Source of the DNA: Epiperipatus broadwayi
Taxonomy: Eukaryota > Onychophora > Udeonychophora > Euonychophora > Peripatidae
Assembly: GCA_028023455.1 (NCBI GenBank)
Contig: JAQFVV010012424.1
Coordinates: forward strand, 434,001-498,000
Reading direction: 5' to 3'
Length of the DNA: 64,000 bases
Positions 35,525 to 47,496 of this stretch are shown here, one piece after another (positions within the stretch are counted from its first letter, which is position 1; each line of letters starts with the position of its first letter). The notes beneath the pieces were generated by a model. The model made no database searches, was not told where the DNA came from, and saw only the letters and a list, made by a program, of their open reading frames with translations. Position numbers and translations under genes: made by a program.

Positions 35525-35700
35525 CAGCCGCTAGAGGTGCGGTTTCTGTGTAAACACACAGAAATATCCACAATAGGGGCCAAAAAGTAGAAATGCTTGG
35601 TTCAGCCGCTAGGTGGCACTGTTCACCGTGCGTATGCACAGGAACCTTCCACAAGCTATCTGGCAGCAAAACTGCCGACCTGGTGGCGCTGGTTGCCAGG
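35525..35700. promoter_or_regulatory. GC-richer block with three CTCF-like motifs
   Basis: Three sites resemble the CTCF core: ccgctagaggtgc (35528-35540), ccgctaggtggcact (35606-35620) and cctggtggcgctgg (35679-35692). The first two lie in a degenerate 78-bp tandem duplication that also shares a (c/t)atgcaca/taaacacaca and tccaca block. The ORFs here have no family signature. Insulator function is inference; a repeat-borne motif is equally possible. Confidence 0.35.
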
Positions 35701-36503
35701 CATAAGCCATGTAGCTAACATCATCTGCTCACCAGCAACTACCACGATTCTAGTCCTCTATATAGAGCTGTTTCTAAATGTTACACATGAAAAAACTGTG
35801 CAAAATAATGCCTGCTTGATTTGTTTATGTTCTTAAAAGATGGATGCCCTATAATGTACAATGGGTGATTAAATTTAGAAGCCACAATTATTTAAATATG
35901 GTTTCCCACTTAATATTGTTTCATTCTATTTCACCATTTAATAAATCGATGTATTTTAAAATTATTTCTTTTTAAAAATCGATCTTTGTTTTTAATTATT
36001 TACTCTAAAAGTGTGTTTTTTTTTTAAATTAAACCAAAAGTAATCGGTCTGTGTTTTTTTTCCTAAGGCAGTATTGCTTTCAAAACTGTATTATTTTAAA
36101 AGATGATTGTTTGTAAAACTTTTTTTTTACATTTTCAAATATTATTTAAAATAAGTTTTAAACTAATACAAATTATATTTTGGTTTATAGATTGATCTTT
36201 CAATTACTATTTCGCAAATGTGTTATTTTAAAAAGGTTGAATTTGCGTGCTCTTACGTGCAAACAATAATTCGAAGATCTGTTTATCAATAAATATTTTT
36301 AAATTACTGGAGAGAAAGCAAATCAAACTCTCCTTTAAATATATTAAAATATCTATTCAGTTCAAATTTAAAGGAAGTTTAGAGTACAATTTATGTATAC
36401 ACATACATCTATTATTTGTAATATAAGTTCTAAATAAATTTATAAAACATTCAAGTTTTACTATCTTTGGTAAAAAAATAAATTTATTAAAATTAATATG
36501 ATC
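35701..36503. other. AT-rich non-coding stretch
   Basis: No gene or element could be supported. Confidence 0.5.
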
Positions 36504-37920
36504 CAACACTTTAATCACTGAAGAAAAGTTTATAGATTCAAATGCCTTTTCATAATCTACAAATCTAAAACATAATGGCAATTCATATTCATTTGTCCTT
36601 TCTATAACTTCTCTCAATCCCTGTACATGATCTCCTGTACTAAAACCACTTCTAAATCCAGCTTGAGCTCTTGGTTGGTGGAAATCCAAAGTTCTCTATA
36701 GATGAGTTGTAATTATCTTGGTAAAAATTTTGTATGTAACTGATAAAAGGCTGATAGGTCTGTAATTTTTAATATCTTCTTTATTACTTTTTTTAAATAT
36801 TAATATTAATACTGCATTCTTCCAATCATCTGGTACATCTTTATCATTTAGACATTTGGTATTTAATGTTGCTAAAAAATATATATATTTTTTCACCTGC
36901 TTCTTTTAATATATCAATTATAATTCTACCATTGCCTGGAGTCTTTTCTTTCTTCATGTATTTAATTGCATGTCTCACTTCTTCATTTAAAATTCTGAGC
37001 AATTCAAAAGATGTAATAGATATAGGAGGTATTTGTTCTGTATTACTATATAATTCTTGATAGAAGTCTTCTATCCATTTCATGATGTCATCTCTCTTTT
37101 TAGTAATAATTCCAGCTTTTTTGCTTATTGCAAATATAAATTTCCTACCAATACCAAAATGTTGTTTTACACTCTTGAGACTTTCATTCTCTTCTACAGA
37201 ATTCCTTGCTAATTCACAGTTATACTTTCTTATATCATTTTCAACTCTTTTCCGCATCATTTTACAAAATTCGAGATATTCAATCCTTTTTAATGCATCA
37301 TTTTTATATATCTTCATATTCCTTCTTTTCTTCATAAATTCTCTAGTCTCAGTAGAAATGTTATTAGTCAAGTGCTGCTTTTTTCAACCAGCTATTTTTT
37401 TGCAGTTTTTAAAAATATATCAGTTGTTTTCATATTAATTTCATTCACATCTGAATCATGTTCAAAATCTACTAATACTTGAAACCTATTTGTAAGTTCT
37501 AATTTAAATTCATTAGAATGTTTCTGAAAATTAGAAATATCAACTGTAAATATTTTTATTCTTAATAATTTTTGTCTCTCTAGTTTTGCATTAACATGTA
37601 TTTCATATCTTACTAATCGATGAGCACTTCCTCTGTTAAATTTATAAAGAACATCACAATCTTGAAACATGTATTTTCTGTTAGTCAAAATACAATCCAA
37701 TTCTGCTGTACCTTCATTTGGATGCTTCCATGTCAATTTCCTTTTAACATTTTTCTCAAAATAATAATTCATAATATAAAGTTTTCCTTTTCCTGCAAAC
37801 TCCACAAGTCTATGTCCTCTCTCATTTCTATTACCATAACCAAAATTACCGACAGCACTTTCATCTTTCATTTGTTTACCAATTCTAGCATTAAAGTCTC
37901 CCATAACAATTTTAAAATGT
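36504..37920 (-). mobile_element. RTE internal fragment, truncated at both ends
   Basis: Minus-strand match to 24635-26045 of the plus-strand RTE copy, from the endonuclease motif MGDFNARIGK (37875-37904) through the linker (36844-37371) and RT N-terminus NYRPISLLSVTYKIF to motif A FVDYEKAFESI (about 36520-36570). Frameshifts lie between the three open pieces. Similarity stops at about 36504 and at 37918-37920, where the 3' LTR of the next element begins. It keeps the same truncation pattern as no simple insertion, so a later deletion or rearrangement is likely at one or both ends. Confidence 0.85.
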
Positions 37921-38784
37921 AGCAGTTCTTTCCAGCATTTAGGTGATTAATTCATTTTAACAGCAGCAGCAGCTTTTTGATTGTTTGGGCAACAGGTCCT
38001 CTTGGTTGATTTTGTGGAGGGCACATGTGGAGGTTCAGCATATAGTCGACCATCTCTGGGGGGAGAATAGTCTTGGCACTTTATACTCGAACATACTGTG
38101 GTGGGTAAATTAATTTAATATTTCTGGAGCCTCTCAACTGATCGAGAGCACAGCTAAAGTCTAACTAACTAAAAGTTCTTAGAAAATTCAAAATGTCCTC
38201 CTTTCTTTGATCTTTTCACTTTTGTTCTATTTTATTTTTGGATCCACTTATTTGCCTTAAGGAGAATCAATGCATTCTTGTAAGCTTAATTTATCTAGAA
38301 AGCTGCATTTCTGTTGTTCAAGTTTATTTTTACCTTTACATTTTGTAATTAAAGCTTTTAAAGAATTTTTCTTTTTAATTAATCTATTATCTCTCACCGA
38401 CCATTACTTTCAAAATTTTAAATACAAAAGGGAATATACAATTATTTTTACTTTTACTTAAATTATAATCAATTTCCAAAATTATTATTAAATATGAAAT
38501 TTAAACACAGTAATAAATAACAAACTTTATAATTTAAAATAAATTGTTAAAATTATATAACTAAAAGAGAAATACAAGCTATATCATTTATTTATTGCTT
38601 TAAATTTTTGTTATCAGAATGTGTGTGTGTTTGCGGTGAATTTTACATATATTTATACATTTTTAATATTGCTACACACACAATTCGATACCAAAAAGTT
38701 TAAATTTGGGTAGAATAGGGTGGTGGGTGAGAGACGATAGAACAAGGTGAAACTTAAGATTCGAATGTGAATCTTACTGTTTCA
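37918..38784 (-). repeat. Partial 3' LTR
   Basis: About 95% identical by eye to 42471-43346 over its whole length. Ends ...ctgtttca at 38784 and is truncated at 37918 where RTE sequence begins. Confidence 0.8.
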
Positions 38785-38800
38785 TTTTCCCCTACTTCCC
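38785..38800 (-). promoter_or_regulatory. Polypurine tract
   Basis: Minus strand gggaagtaggggaaaa directly abuts the 3' LTR start, which sets the orientation of the element. Confidence 0.65.
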
Positions 38801-39164
38801 ATGAATAATTAAGGAAGAACCAATGAGGCAAGGAAAGACAAATTTTTGCTACATCACATAATTTAAACACGTAATTTTTTTTACAGATATATAGAAAGCA
38901 GAGATTACATGAGGCAACGAATAATTTTATATACCCAGATCTAGAATTTCTATTTTAATTTAAAATGGCCTAATTTGGCCATGTCTGGTTAAAAATCTTA
39001 TAGTAATATTAGTTAAAATAATAATATATTAAAAAAAAATTTGATCTAAAGCCTTATTTAACTAATGTAGGTTCCATTCTACCAAATTTGTTTTAATATT
39101 TTTATATACACATAATGACCGTCCTAAAATGCTACAGTATTTTTATAACCCCGGGTCAGGTGGA

Positions 39165-39960
39165 TGTTATCTATCTCTCATAGTGGATGACTGCAGCCTT
39201 GAATTTTCTACTTTTTGCTTTCTATCAGGTGGTTCTTTGGCCCAATGGTTAAAATCCAGGGTAGTAAGAAATTCAAACATTTCTTCTATATCTTTTATTT
39301 GACTGCCTGCCATTTGCTCATCGGGTCCTATTTTATGAAATTGAAAGAACTTTTATAAGCTCTCTAGATGGGTTTGAGGGTTTTCCCCTATCTCTCCTTT
39401 AAAGATTTTAATGTGGATCATATTTGCTAGGTAGCTTTTGTGTCCAATGTCCATTTTCAGGCTTCCTTCCATGACCTTAGGTCCTTCTATATTTTTGTCC
39501 CTGTCCATGCTCATCTACTTTTTGATACTGATTTCATTCGATGGCTCTTGTGGGCCTTCATCTGTTGGAACGAGGTCTCTTTGCTCATCATATTTATTTA
39601 CATTTATGACACTACCTGTCTGCTCTTCTATTACCATAGGTTTGTCAGATTTTTCATTCTCCATGTCTTTAATCTCTTCTTCCCTTTTACTGATTCGGGA
39701 TATTCCAAAATTTCTCTTATCATTTCTAAATCTCTCAAAATATCCTTTTTAAATTCCTGATACTCCCTAACTCTTATCTTTTCTTCTTCCTGTCTCTTTT
39801 TTGATTCTTCATCTCTTCTTCTCACTTCCTCCTCATATATTTTCCTCATTTTTTCCCTATTCTGTCTAAGTATTTCAAGGAACTTTAGATTAAAGTCCAT
39901 TGATCCTCTGTATTGCTGCGGAGCTTCCATTTTCTCTATATCTCCACTATCTTTTTCCAT
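39165..39960 (-). pseudogene. Gag of the long-LTR element (broken)
   Basis: Starts MEKDSGDIEKME at 39960. Residues 25-95 are Arg/Glu/Lys-rich with heptads (coiled coil), as in the N-termini of some Ty3-type gags. The open piece ends at 39631. In other frames, capsid-like text continues: HIKIFKGEIGENPQTHLESL (about 39365-39425) has the F-x-G-x-x-x-E-N-x-x-x-x-L motif of retrotransposon gag, followed by MFEFLTTLDFNHWAKEP (about 39230-39285) and a stop near 39165. No zinc knuckle and no protease were seen. Confidence 0.6.
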
Positions 39961-40457
39961 AATTTTATTTTTCTGAAATATTATTTCTTTGTTTTATTTA
40001 TTACTAGCATTAGACTATCCCCCTCCAGTATCTTGGTCCTATCATACTCTTTCACTGCCCTCACCTACTCTACATTGCCCTATCTCTATATTTTCTATAT
40101 TGCTGCACCTAACATATATATTATAATAAACTACTGCTAATGCATATAATAAGCCACTGCTGTCTATGATATATATGTAATAGTACTCTAATAAAATATT
40201 TACTGCTACTTGCTTTCTCACTTAGTGACTGATTACTTTTTCTTTGATATATATATATAACATTTCACTAGATCCGAGTATTTTTTCCTTCTTAAATTAC
40301 ACATACATCTCTGCTTTCCCTAAATTTGTTATTACGCCTACTGTCCCTTCATCCATTCAACCCACATTATCTCACTCGATTTATTTTTCTCATTATTTTT
40401 ATCAAAAACAAACTCATATATATAGAATAATTAGCTAACTCGGGTGACGAACGAAGC

Positions 40458-40475
40458 CTCACACTGTCGGTGCCA
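40458..40475 (-). promoter_or_regulatory. Primer-binding site
   Basis: Minus strand TGGCACCGACAGTGTGAG, two bases after the inferred LTR end. TGG plus this composition fits a tRNA 3' end complement; the tRNA is not identified. Confidence 0.5.
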
Positions 40476-40477
40476 AA

Positions 40478-43346
40478 TGCTAAAAAAAATTATACTATGT
40501 AACGGTCAGAATTGTATGATTCATTAACATAGTGCGGAATTTGACCATCACCCAGAACTGCAGCACCATATAGGTAGCAAAGCCACCCATAGTACTGAGT
40601 TCGAATATAGTTTATCGGTTCTACAATACAATCTACGAAACAACACATCTGATGCTACATTAGTAAATACTTCTTTAGGCATGGTGGTCATGGAGATACA
40701 AGAGATTCAAGACTTTATTTTTGAGTTAGCTAATAATAACATCAATATTAAACATTTATATTTTACAGAATCGAGGAAATATATTGAAGGGGTATCGAAT
40801 AAATAAAGATGTAATGGCAGACGTATAATTTGAAATTATTTATTTAAAATATTTTATACTAAATCATCTAATTAATAATATTTTGTTATATTTAAAATCT
40901 CAGTAGCGGTATTTCTGATACTGTTATATTTTACAAAGATATACATTTATTTATTTAAAATATTTTATACCAAATCATTTAACCAATAATATTTTGTTAT
41001 ATTTAAAATCTCAGTAGCGGTATTTCAGATACTGTTATATTTTACAAAGAGATACATTATTTATTTAAAATATTTTATACCAAATCATTTAACCAATAAT
41101 ATTTTGTTATATTTTAAAATCTCAGTAGTGGTATTTTTGATATTGTTATATTTTACAAAGAGATACATTTATTTGGCTGACGTAATCTAGCTGCCTAAAT
41201 TCTCGAGCAAGTATTTCAAGAGCATGTCTTTGGGATTTATATATTTGCAGTGCAAGAGTCTAAAGTAGGATTAATAATCGTAGCGGTGGACCCATTTATT
41301 TAATTAAAGAAGATATTTATTAATTACTGTGGACATACATTTATTTGAGAGTGAGTTATGTAACTAATGCAGAGACGGAATTATATATTGAGTAATAAAG
41401 TTAATAATTAAAAACACATGGTATGTCTAGAAGTGTGGTATGAGGGTGGCAGTATATTAAAACTGTGAAGCCATGGATGAGTTTAGAACAACAGGCTGGC
41501 ATTTGCCATAGGCCAAAAGAGGTAAAGTGTCACCTAAGCATAATCAGTGGCAAGCGGTTTGTGCCACAATTACTTCCTGATTGTGTGATGGTGTCAAGCC
41601 CTATGGGAACATTTATTTGTCCGCTTGTGTAGGATGACTGGGATTAATTTAACTCCTATAGAATCCGGAGTATCCAAGGCTTATAATAGGTCATCACGTC
41701 TCTAAAATGTAACACATGTATAATTTACAGACTATTCTGTTAAGATTTAATATATTTTATAACTCGGCCCTACATCATCAACATTTAATAATGAACATTT
41801 TGACTCTCAAAGAAATGCGATTTACAGAATTATTACTTAAAATTTAATAAAATATAAAAACAATAGGTAAGCTGGGTGAGTATTAATAACTAATATGTCA
41901 GCCATTTACTAAGTAGTAGACCTCTGCATTACAATAAATGAAGCACTGAATGCGTGACAATTTAAATAAAAATATTAAGTAATTTATAGAAGTAAATATT
42001 AATAAGGATTTGCAGGACACACATCCACTGTTTCAAGCAATCATAGATTTGCATTTAGAAAATTATGGAGATTTCTGAGCCGACCAGCCAACGTGAGTAT
42101 ATAAAAGAAATCTATTAATAGGTTGCTGGACAAGATGGCAACCATCTTGATTAAAATCTATATTTAAATTTGGCGAGGTCTGGTCAGAAATTTTATAAGC
42201 ATGCTATAATTAGATAATAAAAATGTAAAATTTAGAAATACGTACCCAAGAAAAGATAGAATTAGGTAAGCTAGATTATTAAAGAAATTTATATAATAAA
42301 TTAATCATTAAATTCATAGTTTTACAATTTATAGTTTTACAAGTTATATAGAGAGTGATCTACAGTATGATTATTATTTAGAGTACTCTAGGCCTTTGAG
42401 TTCAGGTACCTGTTTTATATGAAGCTTACAGATTCCATGGTCAGTAGCAAATTGTTCGTGAGTTCACATAGTAGCAGTTCTTTCCAGAATTTAGGTGATT
42501 GATTCATTTTTAACAGCAGCAGCAGCTTTCTGATTGTTTGGGCAGCAGCTCCTCTTGGTTGATTTTGTGGAGGGCACATGTGGAGGTTCGGCATACAATT
42601 GACCATCTCTGGGGGAAGAATAGTCTGAGTCCTTTCTACTCGAACATACTGTGGTGGGTAAATTAATTTAATATTTTTGGAGCCTCTCAACTGATTGAGA
42701 GGACAGCTAAAGTCTAACTAACTAAAAGTTCTTGGAAAATTCAAAATTTCCTCTTTTCTTTGATCTTATCTTTTCACTTTTGTTCTATTTTATTTTTGGA
42801 TCCACTCATTTGCCCCGAGGAGAATCAATGCATTCTTGTAAGTTTAATTTATCTAGAAAGCTGCATTTTTATTGTTCAAGTTTATTTTTACCTGTACATT
42901 TTGTAATTAAAGCTTTTAGGGAATTTTTTTTTTAATTAATCTATTATCTCTCACCGACCGTCACTTTCAAAATTTTAAATACAAAAGGGAATATACAATT
43001 ATTTTTACTTTTACTTAAATTACAATCAATTTCCAAAATTATTATTAAGTATGAAATTTAAGCACAGCAATAAATAACAAACTTTATCATTTAAAATAAA
43101 TTGTTAAAATTATATAACTAAAAGAGAAATACAAACTATATCATTTATTTTTATTTACTGCTTTAAATTTTTGTTATCGAAACGTGTGTGTGTTTATGGT
43201 AAATTTTACATATATTTATACATTTTTAATATTGCTACACACACAATTCGATACCAAAAAGTTTAAATTTGTTAGGATAGGGTGGTGGGTGAGAGACAAT
43301 AGAACAAGGTGAAACTTAAGATTCGAATGCGAATCTTACTGTTTCA
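40478..43346 (-). repeat. Inferred 5' LTR (about 2.87 kb)
   Basis: The right 876 bp (42471-43346) is repeated at 37918-38784 next to a polypurine tract, so that is the LTR start. The other end is set at 40478 by a TG/CA terminus followed two bases on by a tRNA-type primer-binding site. It contains a 109-bp tandem repeat. The ORF at 42415-42690 lies inside and is not considered coding. Confidence 0.55.
40839..41170. repeat. 109-bp tandem repeat, three copies, inside an LTR
   Basis: Units begin ttatttatttaaaatatttt at 40839, 40947 and 41057 (periods 108 and 110). Copies 2 and 3 are nearly identical. Each contains ctcagtag(c/t)ggtattt and gttatattttacaaag. Could act as repeated enhancer-like units of the LTR. 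Confidence 0.85.
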
Positions 43347-43495
43347 ATATAGCTCATGTGATATGTAGGGCATATGATTTATTCTTTGTTTCATTATCAC
43401 AATACTCATCTATAAAAAGATGTGAAAAAAAGTCTTTTGCTATAAGGAGGTGGAGAGATATCCTTTATTTTTTCTTTTTATTACCATCTTTATAT
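43347..43495. other. Spacer between two LTR elements
   Basis: 149 bp with no recognised feature. The last four bases (atat) may be the target duplication of the next element. Confidence 0.4.
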
Positions 43496-45188
43496 TGTAA
43501 CGGGGTACCCTATATATGTGAATCACATATATATATATGACATACGTGTGTTTACATAATTATAACAATAGTTTCCTTTTTTTTCTCTTTTTAAAATTAT
43601 AACACAAATATATATAAATAATTCTGTATCCAGTCAGTAATTCTACACGGTACTCTTATTTCTCGCCCAGCATATTTATGGACATCAATTTCTGACTCCA
43701 AGCATCAATCTTATCTACAGGTAAATAAGAATTATGCTGGGAAAGATCGAGTATTAATTTTGAATAGATAGAATTCCTACCTCTGGCTAACTCGCTCAGG
43801 GCAGGCAGTTATTAACTGTGAGAAAGATATGGGGGGGAAGAAATATGCACATAGATACTTAAATGACTCCCTTAATATATTATTTTTACTATAAATCTCT
43901 ATCTCTATGATACAATCTAAATTTAAAGAAGTCAAAACAGAAATACATACACTCATACTTAAAACAAAGATTTAATAGTCATTAATGTAAAAACAAAATC
44001 CCATAATAATTATTTACTGGCTTGAGCTCAAATATTTAAATATAACACATGCAAATACATATACTGCATAGACAAATAAATATAATAAAAATCAGATAAT
44101 ACAAGATGAAATAATTCAGTATTTAGTCTATTCATCCGTATAACTACATTTGACGATATATCAAAGATTTCCTTTTCTCTTTTAGTCTTTACGCATTATT
44201 ATTATTAGAAATAAATTAGTATTTACGAAATGAATAGTGCTTAAGAAAGTGTTCATATTACCTTGATTTCTCCCCCGAGGGTGTAGATGAGTAGCAGTAT
44301 TGGTTCGCTCGACACTGCGGCATGGTGAATAAGCGCTTTTTGATCAGTGTCTTTCAGTCGATTTCTTAGTGCAATATCAGGGACGTTTGGTGAAAATCAT
44401 TCTGCTTGTCAGGTCTAAGAGGGGCTTTGTTCCTATGTAGACAGCATCTGCAGTATCTTTGCAGGATGGCTGGCAGAGCCCAGCCTAATCATGGCTGACG
44501 GTTATATATAATTCTTTTTTAAATAATATTTTTGCGATCCTGCTAGTAGAATAAATCTTTCTAAAATGGCCACCAATGTCCAACTAAAGAATCTCATTAA
44601 TTCTCTATTGTTTCTTTTTTTTATTCTTTCTTTCCTTTTTTCTTTCCTTTCAAAAGACACCCCATGGTATTCTTAGGTTTGCAAAAACCTTTTAGCAACT
44701 TTTTTCTTGATGTCAAGAAATTTCAATCAACACCTCAAAATCCATATTCGACCATTCATTGTTTTCTTTCTTAACGTTTTTCTTTTAATTAAAATAAATT
44801 TTATCTATCAAGATAGCAATCTATAAATTTTTTATTCTTTTTCTTACATTTAACATATCCTTTTGACAATCCTGTACTCTGACTAACCATCTTGGAAATA
44901 AAACTTTGCCTTATTATTTTTCTTTTTTTTTAGTGAATTCACTCCATTTATCTATCCATACAGCAATATAACTACATGCGTTTTAAACAAAATACAAGAG
45001 CACAAACCCTATAACCCCCCTCCCCTTTGTGTTTTAATCTCTTTCAATTTCCCCATTTAAACATACATACACACCCACAAAAAATAAAAAATAAAAGAAT
45101 CGAATTTATTATAACTTTTGATTAAATACATATGGGTGCCTATATCCTACCATACTTTAGAACAGGATTTGAACCCAGCCCTGTTATA
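43496..45188 (-). repeat. 3' LTR of the second gag-only element
   Basis: Homologous to 47497-49223 across its length. It begins on the minus strand next to a polypurine tract. Near its minus-strand start a ggtttgaaccc-type near-palindrome occurs. Confidence 0.88.
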
Positions 45189-45191
45189 ATA

Positions 45192-45203
45192 CCCCCCTCT
45201 TTG
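45192..45203 (-). promoter_or_regulatory. Polypurine tract of the second gag-only element
   Basis: Minus strand caaagagggggg, a few bases before the 3' LTR start. Confidence 0.6.
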
Positions 45204-46282
45204 AAAGCCTTCAAATACCGTTTGATTATTTGAATAGCTCATTCCTAAACCACAAAACGACTCAAAAATAGCGAGCAAAACACAAAAAAAGAAAAATACG
45301 CATATTCTTGAATCAATTTTATTTACCTTTCCACCCTGCAACTTTGGAGCTAAAAAGTAAAATGACCAACAACCCAATGATACACAATGGGTCCGACCAC
45401 CACTCACACGCACACTGCCTGTGATACACAATATACAGCTAACCCCTATTCCGACAGGCTTTGGTTACGCGAACCCCCCCCCCCCCCAAAAAAAATTATA
45501 TATAAAAAAAACTTTTCTCTCTTTTATAAATGGAAGGACTTTCCTAACCACACTCTGCTGCTTCCAAGTCTTAGGAATGTAGATAGTTAAAATAATACCG
45601 ACTCTTATTTTGAGTCTTCAGGTTAAGTATAGGTTGCCCTAGACCTTGTTCACTTCTGGAGTCTTACAGGTAAGACTATGTGAATGCCATGCTCTCTTTG
45701 GAGTCTTACTGGCTTGAGTTAACAGACTTTTTTTAGCACCTGCAACTTACGTTAGATAGGTCGACCATGTCAATAATTAACAGCAGCTATATACAGTGCA
45801 CAACACAACATGCTTCATCCTGCAGCCAACCTCACCATCCACCGACAGAATTGCAAGACCGCTTCCCTCCCACAACTCCATAGCCACAACTTATCTGACT
45901 CTCTGAGCTTACACACCCACAAAAAAATAATAAAATTGTACGCACACACACACAAAAAAGAATTCTACTTTTCTATCCACTTGGCTTTATATAAAATCCC
46001 ATATAATAAATACTGTAAATATTAACCCACAACCTAGCAATAATAAAAATTTTTTTCCAGAATCAGTGTTCATTTACGCATTTTTCTGTTTGTTTACTTT
46101 GGTTGATTTATTTATTGGCCATCTTTTGGCATTGGTGAATTTGAACCCTTTCCTTGATCATAAATTTGGCTTGCTTGGCAGTCTCCGCTCTTCACAACCA
46201 TACTGCCATTTTGGTCGAGTATTACTATCCCCTCTTTTGGGATCCGGTGGCCTGATCTCTCTTCTCCCCCAAATCTCACAAC

Positions 46283-46786
46283 TCATGCACCATGAGGCTC
46301 TTTTCCTTGATCCATCGGCCTGTTATAATCATATGCACTCATATCTATTACCTTTAGTACCTCAGCCGTTTCCTCAATTGATGCTTTTCTCATCCCTAAC
46401 ATCATTTGCTCCACTTTCATCAGCAGGTTATGTCTTACAATCTGTATAATGTTGCTTTCAGTTAAGTTGCATGCATCTACCATCCGCAGCTTTGCCACCT
46501 GCTGATAATAAAATTGGGAATAACTTTCTTGGCCCCCTTTCCTATACTTCTGCTACATGACCCAATATCTGGTTAACTCCTGGTGATCCTCTGACCAAAA
46601 AATATCCCTCACCTCTTTCTGATATTCTTTGAATGTTGTGGGTTGTTGCAATAATGAATCCCACCATAACTGCGCGTTTTCGGTTAAATTGCTGCACACA
46701 ATTGCGATTTTGCTTTCTTCGGCCATCGGGTTGATACTGAAGTATCTCCTCAGGCTCTGCAAGTGCTCTATGAGAGCTTCTCCCAT
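46283..46786 (-). pseudogene. Gag capsid domain with one stop
   Basis: One minus-strand frame (168 codons) interrupted only by TAG at 46553-46555. It reads MGEALIEHLQSLRRYFSINP, then KIAIVCSNLTENAQLWWDSL and EYQKEVRDIFWSEDHQE, a classic Ty3-type gag pattern (A-x-x-W-W, then F-x-x-x-F). After the stop it continues with SQFYYQQVAKLRMVDACNL and a helical end. No CCHC knuckle follows. The upstream frame holds IRPFSGQ just before the Met, so the native protein started further up. Confidence 0.75.
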
Positions 46787-46958
46787 TTGGCCAGAGAATG
46801 GCCGAATCTTGTGTCATTATGTATTTTGTGGTAGTTTCCCGTATTCCTGCTATCTTTATCTTATCTCCCTGCTTTTTTCTTCTTCGCACTCACTCTGATT
46901 TTCTCCTATTCTCTTTTCACTAGACCTCAACTTTACCTATACTTTTTTCTCTACTGGA

Positions 46959-47129
46959 TCATTGTCGCTCTCTTCCCTTATACACTTCTTTCCCTTCTAT
47001 TTTCCGTTTTAACTCTTGCAATCTTTTCTCAAATCTTTCCTCGAATTCCTGGAATTTGCTTTCCAATTTTTCCATAATAATTTCTATCATGCTTAATTCT
47101 CCCTCCTTTTCTTTCTTCTGCTGATCCAT
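46959..47129 (-). pseudogene. N-terminal gag coiled-coil piece
   Basis: A 56-aa minus-strand reading frame starting MDQQKKEKEGELSMIEI at 47129 and stopping at 46959. It is Glu/Lys-rich with heptads (coiled coil). It lies about 370 bp after the PBS and precedes the capsid-like frame, from which a frameshift separates it. Confidence 0.55.
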
Positions 47130-47477
47130 TTTTTTCTGTAATCTTGTTCACATTCGCTTTATTTTACTTTATTTTTATATATCTATCACTGTTTCTAATA
47201 ACAACTAATGATAACAATTTTATGTCAACTATTTCTACATCAAATGCACCGGACCTGCTTTCCATCCCCAAAGTACTGTGCTATCTGTCTAATTTCCCTA
47301 TCTAACCCACTCCAAACCTATTCTCTGATCCCTCTTTCTTTAAAATTCACCGAAACAATTACAATATTTCACGTTAATTCTTTTATTATTATCCAACTCT
47401 TATATTTAACCCTTATATTTAACTCTTATATTTAACTTATATTCTGTCCCCCCCCCTACTTTCCACTCTTCGAAAGC

Positions 47478-47495
47478 TCATTCATTGGGATGCCA
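47478..47495 (-). promoter_or_regulatory. Primer-binding site of the second gag-only element
   Basis: Minus strand TGGCATCCCAATGAATGA starts one base after the 5' LTR end, the usual position. The tRNA is not identified. Confidence 0.5.
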
Positions 47496-47496
47496 T

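Larger units (their letters stand above)
37918..43346 (-). mobile_element. Gag-only LTR element with very long LTR (3' LTR truncated)
   Basis: Minus-strand order: 5' LTR 43346 to 40478, primer-binding site 40475, gag 39960 to about 39165, polypurine tract 38800, and a partial 3' LTR 38784 to 37918. The 3' LTR matches only the first 876 bp of the 5' LTR (42471-43346) and is then cut off at the RTE fragment. The 5' LTR would be about 2.87 kb, TG...CA on the plus strand. Only 380 bp separate the gag end from the polypurine tract, so there is no room for pol. The full LTR extent is inferred from the PBS position and was not checked by a second complete copy. Confidence 0.65.

Noticed and set aside
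35367-35836. ORFs of 100 aa (minus) and 79 aa (plus) in the GC-richer block
   Set aside because: Overlapping on both strands, no family signature; open mainly because local GC content is higher.
40839-41170. CRISPR-like array
   Set aside because: Units are contiguous 109-bp tandem repeats without unique spacers, in an animal LTR element.
42415-42690. 91-aa minus-strand ORF
   Set aside because: Most of it lies in the LTR repeat; the matching frame at 37918-38170 is broken and it has no recognised motif.
45147-45431. 94-aa minus-strand ORF
   Set aside because: Crosses the LTR/internal boundary and has no retroelement motif.
46066-46449. 127-aa plus-strand ORF
   Set aside because: Antisense shadow of the gag frame of the LTR element.
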